Source: Bacteroidales bacterium
GTDB lineage: Bacteria > Bacteroidota > Bacteroidia > Bacteroidales > P3
Assembly: GCA_012837565.1 (NCBI GenBank)
Contig: DUQY01000163.1
Span: forward strand, 1 to 9,835
Length of the DNA stretch: 9,835 nucleotides
Direction of reading: 5' to 3'
Part shown: in pieces, positions 1-6,636 of the stretch
Position numbering within the stretch: the first letter of the stretch is position 1
Layout: each line of letters opens with the position of its first letter
Notes under the pieces: model-generated
Database searches by the model: none
Told to the model about the DNA's origin: nothing
What the model saw: the letters and a program-made list of their open reading frames with translations, nothing else
Program-made: the position numbers and the translations under genes

Positions 1-239
1 TAATAAATAGTATCCGACTTATCGTTCCATCTCACCCTATATAATAGCTCATATCCAATAAGCGAATTGTCCGATTTGTCCTTTGATTCATTAAACATCT
101 TGTAGGGTTCGTTCAAAAACAGTTTCACATCCTTACCCTCCCATTCTTGTTTAACAAGCTCTTTTGCTTTTTCTTCCTTATTGGTACAGCTAACCAAAGC
201 TATGCTTAGAAGCATTAATAATAATAATAAGTGTTTCAT
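1..239 (-). CDS. Small lipoprotein, N-terminal 79 residues only (cut by window edge)
   Basis: An open frame begins at the ATG at 239 and stays open to the left edge, so its C-terminus is missing. The first residues, MKHLLLLLMLLSIALVSC, form a lipoprotein signal peptide with cysteine 18 as the likely lipidated residue, followed by a charged stretch (TNKEEKAKE). The product should therefore be anchored in the outer or inner membrane. The mature part has a VKQEWEGKDVKLF segment that resembles, from memory, the start of Bacteroidota lipoproteins with a thioredoxin-like domain (typically VKEW-GK). No CxxC is visible in the part present, so this is only a guess. It lies 67 bases downstream of the TonB-dependent receptor on the same strand with no terminator between them, so co-transcription is likely. 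The leader before the ATG is A/T-rich with no Shine-Dalgarno site. Existence of the gene is fairly sure; function is unknown. Confidence 0.75.
   Translation of the reverse strand, partial: MKHLLLLLMLLSIALVSCTNKEEKAKELVKQEWEGKDVKLFLNEPYKMFNESKDKSDNSLIGYELLYRVRWNDKSDTIY
216..230 (-). repeat. Five tandem TTA codons in a signal peptide
   Basis: Five consecutive TTA codons encode the leucine run (residues 4-8) of the lipoprotein signal peptide at the left edge. A gain or loss of one unit would stay in frame and only change the length of the hydrophobic core. Leucine runs encoded by TTA are expected in an AT-rich genome, so this may be no more than composition. Confidence 0.6.
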
Positions 240-306
240 AATATATTGTTTTAATTAGGTTAATAATAACTCTGCGTATTAATTTTCTCTTTCTTTGTTT
301 TTTTTC

Positions 307-2628
307 TTAGAAACTAAGACTTAATCCAAAGCTTGGCATTATTGGCAATTGATCTACCCTATCGCCTGTTATCCTATCTTGATAGAATAGGTTATTTCTG
401 TTATATACGTTGGTTACGCTTAGGTTTAGTTCAAGAATTGAGGTTTTAAATACTTCAAATCTCTTTTTAACTGATAAGTCTAATCTGTGATATTCTGGTA
501 GTCTTTTGGAATTGTATTCTCCAAGTAGCATTTGAAGGGTTCCATTTGCATAAATATAATCGTAATCTATTCCTGTTTGAAAATCTAACATCTCTTGTCC
601 CCCTTTGTTGGGTGTGTAAGCAAATCCACTTCCGTAATTCCATCTTAGACTGACCTCCCATGATCTAGATAATCCAACTTGATATGAGATTAAAACGTTC
701 ACATTATGTCTTCTGTCATAATGCGGTGCATATTGAACTAGTTCGTCTTCCCTTACTACTTTTCCAAGTGAATAAACTGTCCAAACATATAATCTATCAT
801 CATCATATTTTAGACTGAGGTCCATGCCATAAGCTTTCCCGTTCTCTATTGCATATTCTTTTTTCTTAAAGTCGGGCTCATCACTATATTCTGCATCGTC
901 ATTATAGTATTTGTTTCTATTAAGAGAGATTAACCCATCCATTGTTTTATAGTAGCCCTCAAGATTAAGGGTTATGGTTCTTGTTATATCAAATTCTGCA
1001 CCTACTATAAAATGCTTTGAGGTTTGTAGGTAGGATGATATTTCTTGACCCTTGTATGTTCTTACTATGTTCATGCTTTCTGGTGAAATGGTTTCGTAGC
1101 CTGTGAAAAGATTTACTATATCAACATCGGGTTTGGTGTCGATGAAGATTTGGGAATATAGGCCTGTTGCTGCTTTTAGTCGGAACCAATCTGTTATATT
1201 ATATTTTAGTGCTAGCCTTGGTTCTGGGGATGCTTTGCTCATTGAGGCGTAATAGCTAAGTCTAAAGCTTGGCTCATAGAGAAACTTACCTGCAACACCC
1301 TTAAAGAGTCCATAGACTCCTAATTCGGTAGAATAATTGGTATTTGGTATAGTAGTGGGCTTACCATTTCTTATTTCTGTTATATTTGTACTGGTTGTAC
1401 TCCCTATCATTTCTATTCCATATATCAATTTATTATCTACATAGAAATTAGTTGCTGATAGTCCTACATTGAATCCTCCAATATTACTTGTTTTTGCATT
1501 CCCTGTTGTGGTTTCTTTCATATTAACGGTATAGTCTGAATATGAAAATACCCCCTCAACAAGAGCTGATGTATTTCCTGGTAATAAGAGGAAATTTGCT
1601 CCCACTCCCCTATTTGTCCAATCGAAATTAGCTATAGATTTATAATCTGTTACCTTATCGGTATAGTTAAAACCAAAGACACTTATCTTTGTTCCGTTAT
1701 CACCACTAAGTGTTAGCTTTCCGTATATATCTAAGAAGTCGTAAGGTAGTGAACCATCAATATAGGAATATACTTTTTTGGAAGTCTGAGATAGGTAAGA
1801 GTTTTTGGCAGTGAAAAGATATGTAAGGCTAATGCCTGATGAGGTGTCTTGTTTAATTATTGGTCCTTCAACCAATACATTTGCTCCAAAGGTACTTGCA
1901 CCTATTTTCCCTTTTGTTTGCTTTTTGTTTCCATCTCTTGTAGAAATATCCATAACAGAAGAAAGCACTCCTCCATATTTTGCTCCAAATCCTCCTGTGA
2001 ATATATCTGCATTTCTAATAACATCGGTTTCAAAAACAGAGAAAAGACCAATTGAATGGAAAGGGTTGTAAATTACCATACCATCTAAAAGTACCTTGTT
2101 TTGGATCGCAGACCCTCCTCTTATATATAGCTGTCCTCCTTGGTCGCCTGTAAAAATTACACCAGGAAGCACTTGCATATATTGTGCCAAATCGGATGTT
2201 CCTCCAATGGAAGGCATTTGAGTTATTTCTTTTGCGGTTATTTTCTCAATAGATACTTGACTTTCTGTTTTGGCAGCTAGCCTATCTGCCCTAATTTCTA
2301 CTGCATTAAGGAGTTTAGAGTTTGGTTCTAATTCAATTTTAAGGGTAGTTATTTCACCTGCTACTACTTTTATTGGAAATACCTTTTCTTCATAGCCCAT
2401 AAAAGTAACTCTTACGTTATAATCTCCTTTAGGAACTTTGGATATAACGAAATACCCATTATTATCGGTACTGCTTCCGTGAGTGGTGTTTAAAATAAGT
2501 ACATTGGAAAAAATAATTGTTTCTCCTGTGTTTTTATCGTAAACAAAACCTCTTACGGAACCTGTTTGAGCAATTGTTATTGTTGCAATTGTTATGAAAA
2601 CGAAAAATAAAAGAACTAATTTTTTCAT
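307..2628 (-). CDS. TonB-dependent outer-membrane receptor with carboxypeptidase-regulatory-like domain
   Basis: This 773-residue protein is predicted to be an outer-membrane gated channel that imports an unknown ligand using TonB/ExbBD energy. Residues 1-20 are a signal peptide ending in ITIA, cleaved before Gln21. Residues about 24-105 form a CarboxypepD_reg-like beta-sandwich (GSVRGFVYD, then NGYFVISKVPKGDY and FMGYEE), the extension typical of Bacteroidota receptors. Residues about 122-231 are the plug, with the marks LPGV, QLYIRGG, VLLDGMVIYNP and GGFGAKYGG. The rest is a beta-barrel ending in an aromatic residue (GLSLSF), as usual for outer-membrane proteins. It is shorter than SusC-type receptors (about 1000 residues) and no SusD partner is seen, so a glycan role is not supported. 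The start is supported by an A-rich leader (GATAAAATG) 15 bases after the holA stop, which implies one transcript; the lipoprotein gene follows downstream. Family assignment is secure; the substrate cannot be read from sequence. Confidence 0.93.
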   Translation of the reverse strand: MKKLVLLFFVFITIATITIAQTGSVRGFVYDKNTGETIIFSNVLILNTTHGSSTDNNGYFVISKVPKGDYNVRVTFMGYEEKVFPIKVVAGEITTLKIELEPNSKLLNAVEIRADRLAAKTESQVSIEKITAKEITQMPSIGGTSDLAQYMQVLPGVIFTGDQGGQLYIRGGSAIQNKVLLDGMVIYNPFHSIGLFSVFETDVIRNADIFTGGFGAKYGGVLSSVMDISTRDGNKKQTKGKIGASTFGANVLVEGPIIKQDTSSGISLTYLFTAKNSYLSQTSKKVYSYIDGSLPYDFLDIYGKLTLSGDNGTKISVFGFNYTDKVTDYKSIANFDWTNRGVGANFLLLPGNTSALVEGVFSYSDYTVNMKETTTGNAKTSNIGGFNVGLSATNFYVDNKLIYGIEMIGSTTSTNITEIRNGKPTTIPNTNYSTELGVYGLFKGVAGKFLYEPSFRLSYYASMSKASPEPRLALKYNITDWFRLKAATGLYSQIFIDTKPDVDIVNLFTGYETISPESMNIVRTYKGQEISSYLQTSKHFIVGAEFDITRTITLNLEGYYKTMDGLISLNRNKYYNDDAEYSDEPDFKKKEYAIENGKAYGMDLSLKYDDDRLYVWTVYSLGKVVREDELVQYAPHYDRRHNVNVLISYQVGLSRSWEVSLRWNYGSGFAYTPNKGGQEMLDFQTGIDYDYIYANGTLQMLLGEYNSKRLPEYHRLDLSVKKRFEVFKTSILELNLSVTNVYNRNNLFYQDRITGDRVDQLPIMPSFGLSLSF

Positions 2629-2643
2629 TTTATCTAGAATGTT

Positions 2644-3651
2644 TTAATGTGTTATTTTGAAAATCAACTCCTTTAATAAATCCCCATTGCTTACGTTTGG
2701 AGCTAGTTCAAGCCCTTTGGACTTTAAATCGTATTCCCTTATTAAGGCTACTATTTGAAAAAGCTTATCTAAGTTATATATATTTAATGCACTAATATAT
2801 TCCTTTGCAAAATAAGGATTAATACCTATTGCTTTTGCAATATTTGCAGAAGTCTTTTCTTTTACTTGAGATGCAATTAAAATTTTAGTGAAATAAGAGA
2901 ATAGAGAAGGCAGTATTAATTGTATTGGGTTGTCTTTTGGGTTGGCATCAAAATAGTTTATTATTTTGTTGGCTGTTAGAATATCTCTAACAGAAAGTGC
3001 TTTTTGAAGTTCAAATACATTGAAGTCCTTACTAATTCCAATATGCTCTTGAATATGAGTAATTGTTATTTCTTCTGCCCCTTTAATATTGAGTTTGAGC
3101 TTGGATAGTTCATTAGCTATTTTCCCTAAGTTGTTTCCAAGGTAATCAGTTATTAGTTGGGATATATGAGGATTGATTTTTAGACCTATTGTTTTTGCGT
3201 AGTTAATTGTCCATTGAGGAATTGCGCTATCGTAAAGCTTCTTACTCTCAAAAACCACTCCTATCTTATCAACTTTCTTTAGGAAAGCTTTTTCAATTGT
3301 TTTGTATTTATAGCAAATAACTATTGTTGTGGTTGGCACTGGGTTTTTGATATAGGAATCAAACTTAGACCAGTCCTTTTTATCAATATCTTGAGCCTCA
3401 CGAACCAAAACAAGGCGTCTTTCAGCCATTATAGGGTATTGCTTTGAGGTAGAAAGGATATCATCAATGGTTATATCCCTTCCGTAGAAAAGAGTTTGAT
3501 TGAAATCTTTTTCAGATTCATCTAATAATGAGTGTTCGAAAACATTTGCCAGCTCATCAATATAGTACGCCTCATCTCCAGTTAGTATATAGATTGGAGA
3601 TAAAACATTATTCTTTAAGTCTGAAACAATATCTTCGTATTTCTTTGTCAT
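2644..3651 (-). CDS. holA: DNA polymerase III subunit delta
   Basis: The 335-residue product matches the family in length (E. coli HolA has 343). Delta is the subunit of the clamp-loader complex that opens the beta sliding clamp so that it can be placed on primed DNA during replication. The N-terminal AAA+-like fold begins with PIYILTGDEAYYIDEL (residues about 19-34), where the degenerate nucleotide-binding loop of delta proteins lies. A middle segment carries RRLVLVREAQ, the usual strand after the first helices. The C-terminal helical collar domain ends with a DLKSKGLE motif (about 308-315) and LLKELIFKITH, the typical Bacteroidota ending. The ATG at 3651 is the only good start in the N-terminal region, although its leader (GGCTT) is not A-rich. 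It sits downstream of the gldJ terminator, so it should have its own promoter in the short gap 3652-3690, but I find only a poor match. It is followed after 15 bases by the receptor gene. Confidence 0.93.
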   Translation of the reverse strand: MTKKYEDIVSDLKNNVLSPIYILTGDEAYYIDELANVFEHSLLDESEKDFNQTLFYGRDITIDDILSTSKQYPIMAERRLVLVREAQDIDKKDWSKFDSYIKNPVPTTTIVICYKYKTIEKAFLKKVDKIGVVFESKKLYDSAIPQWTINYAKTIGLKINPHISQLITDYLGNNLGKIANELSKLKLNIKGAEEITITHIQEHIGISKDFNVFELQKALSVRDILTANKIINYFDANPKDNPIQLILPSLFSYFTKILIASQVKEKTSANIAKAIGINPYFAKEYISALNIYNLDKLFQIVALIREYDLKSKGLELAPNVSNGDLLKELIFKITH

Positions 3652-3683
3652 AAGCCAGTGCGAAATTAGATAAATTTTTAAAC

Positions 3684-3718
3684 AAAAAAAAGCCCTACCG
3701 TATAGATAGGACTTTTTT
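3684..3718 (-). terminator. Rho-independent terminator of the porP-gldJ transcript
   Basis: On the minus strand, an 8-bp stem (GTCCTATC paired with GGTAGGGC, loop TATAC) is followed by a run of eight T and preceded by a run of A that can extend the stem. Two of the pairs are G-U wobbles on the minus strand but would be C-A mismatches in a plus-strand transcript. The hairpin is therefore stable only when read leftward, which fits its place 20 bases after the gldJ stop. It separates porP-gldJ from holA. Confidence 0.8.
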
Positions 3719-3737
3719 ATATAATTTTAATGATTCA

Positions 3738-5273
3738 TTATAGGCTCTTTTCTCCTATTTGAGCCATTGCACAACGGAATCCTATCCAATCTGTGCTCTT
3801 GGTTTGGTCTAAGAATCTTCTTTGTCCTGGGCTTAAATAAAATGCTCTATCTCTCCAAGCCCCCCCCTTAACAACTCTAACCTTATCGTCAATTAATGAA
3901 GTAACATTGTATTCGTACATTTCATTAGTTTCAGTTTTAGCCATTTGCATTTCATCATCATCATAGCTAATAATATCATCTCCCTCTTCACCCTCTTCTT
4001 GCTTCCATTTTTCGGTTAGTTGAGAACGAAGGTCTCCATCAAGATAGTTAATATTATCTGCTTGTTTATAGTTTAAACGATTAATGTTTTCAGCAACAGT
4101 TACTTCTCTATAGCTAAGTCTTCCTAAAGAGTCTTTTTCTGAAATCATTCCATCAGCATCTAATACCTTTGTTACATAAACATTACCACGGAAAGGGTTA
4201 ATATCTTCTGCATCTTGACCTGTTGAAGGACGATATACATCTAAACACCATTCTGCAACATTTCCTGCCATATTATAAAGTCCATAATCGTTAGGGAAAT
4301 AGAAAGCAACAGGTGCTGTATAATCCCAATGGTCATTTAATGCTCCTGCAGTTCCCATAGCATCGCCACGTGAACGTTTGAAGTTAGCTAACATTTCACC
4401 GTAATATTTCTTATCATCAGTTCTTACTTGGTAGCCATTCCATGGGTATACTCTTCTTTCAATTACTCTTTCGTCAAAGCTATTGCCAATAAGTGCATAA
4501 GCTGCAAATTCCCATTCAGCTTCGGTTGGTAGACGGAATCGAGGTAATAATATACCATCTTCTAATTTCACCTTTCTAACTCCTGCTGAATTTGGATCTA
4601 AGTCTGGCATTTCATTAAGAACAATACCTTCATAAAGCCCTGCATAGTATGCGTCTGTGTTAAATGTATTATCTCCACTTGCATCTGGGTCTACTTCAAG
4701 GTAGCCAGCTTGAATTAATATCTTTTCATTAACCCTATCTGTTCTCCAATTGCAATATTCAACTGCTTGAAGCCAAGAAACACCTACAACTGGAAAATCT
4801 GCATAATTTGGATGACGGAAGTAATTCTCTACCATTGCTTCATTAAGTGCAAGTTTTGCTCTCCAAACCAATGTGTCTGGGAATGCTTTACTAACATATT
4901 CTGGATAATCGTTACCATAAGCTCTAGATAACCAAAATAGATATTCTCTATAAGCAATGTTTGATACCTCACATTCGTCCATAAAAAATGAAGAAACGTT
5001 TGCTCTTCTAGGTTGATTATCCCAATCGTGACGTACGTTATCGGTTGTTTGACCCATAACAAAGGTACCTCCTTCAATAAACATCATTCCATCTGGATCC
5101 AAATATGTGTTAGACTTTGCTGATTCGAAGCCTCCCCAATTACTATCATCATAGTTCCAACCAGTTGTAGGAGAAACATTTGGTCCCTTACAACCTAATG
5201 TTAGAGCTATTAATGATAAGCCTAATAAAATTTTTTTGAATGCATTTACTTTCATACAAAATATATTTTTCAT
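3738..5273 (-). CDS. gldJ: GldJ-like SUMF1-fold lipoprotein of the type IX secretion/gliding apparatus
   Basis: The product has 511 residues from the first ATG. A lipoprotein signal peptide ends in LIALTLGC, with Cys28 as the anchor. From residue about 61 (DGMMFIEGGTFVMG) to about 505 runs an FGE-sulfatase/SUMF1 domain, with FFMDECEVSN, RLPTEAEWEFAA, NDYGLYNMAGNVAEW and VVKGGAWRDRA. GldJ is preferred over its paralogue GldK/PorK because several stretches agree with F. johnsoniae GldJ as I remember it: HDWDNQP, FPDTLVWR, FRHPNYADFPVVGV, WRTDRVNE and TDWIGFR. It also lies beside porU, as in that species. GldJ is an outer-membrane lipoprotein that stabilises GldK and is required for T9SS secretion and gliding. 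An acidic, low-complexity insert lies at about 424-442. The tail after the domain is only a few residues long (EKSL). A second ATG, seven codons in (5255), would give a more compact signal peptide, but the A-rich leader before 5273 favours the first. It is probably transcribed together with the PorP/SprF gene upstream. Confidence 0.87.
   Translation of the reverse strand: MKNIFCMKVNAFKKILLGLSLIALTLGCKGPNVSPTTGWNYDDSNWGGFESAKSNTYLDPDGMMFIEGGTFVMGQTTDNVRHDWDNQPRRANVSSFFMDECEVSNIAYREYLFWLSRAYGNDYPEYVSKAFPDTLVWRAKLALNEAMVENYFRHPNYADFPVVGVSWLQAVEYCNWRTDRVNEKILIQAGYLEVDPDASGDNTFNTDAYYAGLYEGIVLNEMPDLDPNSAGVRKVKLEDGILLPRFRLPTEAEWEFAAYALIGNSFDERVIERRVYPWNGYQVRTDDKKYYGEMLANFKRSRGDAMGTAGALNDHWDYTAPVAFYFPNDYGLYNMAGNVAEWCLDVYRPSTGQDAEDINPFRGNVYVTKVLDADGMISEKDSLGRLSYREVTVAENINRLNYKQADNINYLDGDLRSQLTEKWKQEEGEEGDDIISYDDDEMQMAKTETNEMYEYNVTSLIDDKVRVVKGGAWRDRAFYLSPGQRRFLDQTKSTDWIGFRCAMAQIGEKSL
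3860..3867 (-). repeat. G8 homopolymer inside gldJ
   Basis: Eight consecutive C on the plus strand give eight G in gldJ, spanning the codons for Lys469-Gly470-Gly471-Ala472 in the conserved KGGAWRD motif. Both glycines use GGG, which is unexpected in such AT-rich DNA. A one-base slip would shift the frame about 42 residues before the end and remove the last part of the SUMF1 domain. Confidence 0.85.
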
Positions 5274-5275
5274 TT

Positions 5276-5320
5276 TTATTCTTTACTTACTATACTACCT
5301 TTTATAAGATTTTGTTTCAT
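5276..5320 (-). other. Possible 14-codon leader ORF in the porP-gldJ gap
   Basis: A frame with ATG at 5320 and TAA at 5278-5276 encodes MKQNLIKGSIVSKE. It starts 5 bases after the porP/sprF stop, with an A-rich leader (AAGAAAAATG) like that of real genes here, and its stop lies 2 bases before the gldJ ATG. It fills nearly all of the 52-base gap. It could pass ribosomes from porP to gldJ or be a chance frame; the peptide has no recognisable feature. The evidence is position only. Confidence 0.2.
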
Positions 5321-5325
5321 TTTTC

Positions 5326-6312
5326 TTAGAAAGAAGGACAATCTATTGATTTTACCCTCTTGCGTTTCTCTGGACAATCGAATTGTAATCCAAGTGTTAC
5401 TTCATGGGCTCCTCCCGAAACATTAGACAGGGAAGATACAGTTAAGTCATAGCTATATCCAACTTTAAACATTCCTTGTTGAATTCCAACCATAAAAACA
5501 AAAGCATCAGCATTTGTGAAAGTTAGAGCTTGACGGAACCACGCACCTACTATGAAAGGAGACCAGTCTAAATAGACTCCGTAGTTTAAATCTTGAAATC
5601 CTCCTTGGTTATGATAAATTACGTTTGGAGAAATTATTGGAGCTCCGAAGAAAGCATTTGTTCTACGCTTATCTCTACTTATATTTAATTTCATACCTCC
5701 ATGAACTGTTGTTTTGAAAGGCAATCTATTATATGAAATAAAACCATCATCTGGTTGAGTTAGATGGGCAAAAGCAACTCCTCCATACCAGTTTTCACCA
5801 TAAATAACTGTTCCTGCAGAGAAATCGGCATAGGTATGTGAAAGGTCTTCAGGAATTTGAGCCTGAGTAGAATAAATAAATCCATAACGAGGATCAATCA
5901 TATCTCCAAAAGTAAGTCCTGAAAAATCTAAGCTTCTATTTGCAACTGTTGCTTGAAGAGCTAAATTAAGATTAATTTTACTAGTAAGCTTTAAGCGAAG
6001 TGAATACATAAATGAAGCAGAAACATTATTGAATGTTTGTCCTTGTTGGTCTCCTAATAAGATAAAGCCAATACCACCACTTAGAAAATCAACATATTGG
6101 TCATAGGTAACAGTTTCAGTTGTGAAGGCTCCTAAACTTGGCCATTGATTTCTATATGACATATTAACTCTTGGGCAAATATTAGCTCCAGCTAAAGCAG
6201 GGTTAATATAAAGTGGATTAGCATAAAACTGCGAAAAGTGAGGGTCTTGCGCGTTAACCTTGCTCACTAAAGCCACAAAAGCTATCATTATTAATAGTAT
6301 GGTTTTTTTCAT
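5326..6312 (-). CDS. PorP/SprF-family type IX secretion outer-membrane protein
   Basis: The 328-residue product has a signal peptide (residues 1-21, ending VNA) and then the family hallmark QDPHFSQFYANPLYINPALAGA (22-43), given here in part: HFSQFYANPLYINPAL. The rest is made of amphipathic beta-strands with many aromatic residues, ending in a short tail with Cys313, a basic run (KRKRVK), Cys325 and the terminal PSF. This fits a beta-barrel of about 14 strands. Family members include PorP of Porphyromonas gingivalis, needed for T9SS function, and SprF of F. johnsoniae, which helps export and surface attachment of the gliding adhesin SprB. It lies upstream of gldJ with a 52-base gap. This parallels the porP-porK arrangement of the core por operon but with the GldK paralogue GldJ. 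Whether it is the core PorP or an accessory paralogue cannot be told, so no symbol is given. The start is supported by the signal peptide and an A-rich leader (AATAAACTGACAATG). Confidence 0.9.
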   Translation of the reverse strand: MKKTILLIMIAFVALVSKVNAQDPHFSQFYANPLYINPALAGANICPRVNMSYRNQWPSLGAFTTETVTYDQYVDFLSGGIGFILLGDQQGQTFNNVSASFMYSLRLKLTSKINLNLALQATVANRSLDFSGLTFGDMIDPRYGFIYSTQAQIPEDLSHTYADFSAGTVIYGENWYGGVAFAHLTQPDDGFISYNRLPFKTTVHGGMKLNISRDKRRTNAFFGAPIISPNVIYHNQGGFQDLNYGVYLDWSPFIVGAWFRQALTFTNADAFVFMVGIQQGMFKVGYSYDLTVSSLSNVSGGAHEVTLGLQFDCPEKRKRVKSIDCPSF

Positions 6313-6636
6313 TGTCAGTTTATTTATTTCTATTAACCTAAATGGTCTAATTCAATTGGCAATATTACAAAAAAAATCACAAACAATTAATAAGTTATGT
6401 AGTAAAAATTTATCCTTACTACCCTAACTCTATATTGTTCAACTGAAAGAGAACATTTCTTTGAGTGATTTTTTTCTTTGTTTTATTCGTTTTATACAAG
6501 GAATTAGAGAATTAGGTTACAAAAAACGTAAGAATCTCAAATATTAACTTGCCTTTTGTATGAATAACTACAATATTTTCTTTATTTATATGTTTATATT
6601 GTTGCTAAGATAGCATTTTAGAATTCAAATCGTGTT
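6313..6636. promoter_or_regulatory. Divergent intergenic region between porP/sprF and porU
   Basis: This 324-base, very AT-rich gap separates two divergent T9SS transcription units and must hold promoters for both. On the minus strand a reasonable Bacteroidota-type promoter is present close to porP/sprF. For porU, the best -7 candidates on the plus strand (TATGTTTA at 6589, TATTGTTG at 6597) lack a -33 TTTG at the right distance, so I do not place that promoter. I see no convincing hairpin, operator repeat or gene in 6388-6636. Confidence 0.6.
6360..6387 (-). promoter_or_regulatory. Candidate promoter for porP/sprF-gldJ
   Basis: On the minus strand ATTG (6387-6384) is followed after 16 bases by TAATATTG (6367-6360). 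This is one mismatch from the Bacteroidota -7 element TAnnTTTG, and the spacing is close to the usual 17-20. Transcription would begin around 6350-6355, giving a leader of about 40 bases before the ATG at 6312. In AT-rich DNA such matches arise by chance, so the call is tentative. Confidence 0.35.

Noticed and set aside
1805..2071. Open frames on the plus strand inside the TonB-dependent receptor gene
   Set aside because: They are antisense to a well-supported gene, have no recognisable motif and no plausible start region.
307..2628. SusC-type glycan uptake receptor
   Set aside because: The protein is 773 residues, well below SusC size, and no SusD-like lipoprotein is adjacent; the small lipoprotein downstream does not resemble SusD in the part visible.
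3652..3690. Possible holA promoter: TTTG at about 3682-3685 and TAATTTCG (one mismatch to TAnnTTTG) on the minus strand
   Set aside because: The two elements are only about 14 bases apart, shorter than the usual Bacteroidota spacing, and the TTTG is part of the terminator T run. Too weak to list as a feature.
6445..6463. Small hairpin AAAGA...TCTTT followed by a T run in the divergent region
   Set aside because: The stem is five mostly A-T pairs, with no gene end nearby to terminate, and such repeats are expected in AT-rich sequence.
6560..6613. 17-codon hydrophobic frame (MNNYNIFFIYMFILLLR) just upstream of porU
   Set aside because: AT-rich DNA readily yields such peptides rich in Phe, Ile and Leu. 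Its leader is not A-rich and the stop is 23 bases from the porU ATG, so nothing but position supports it.
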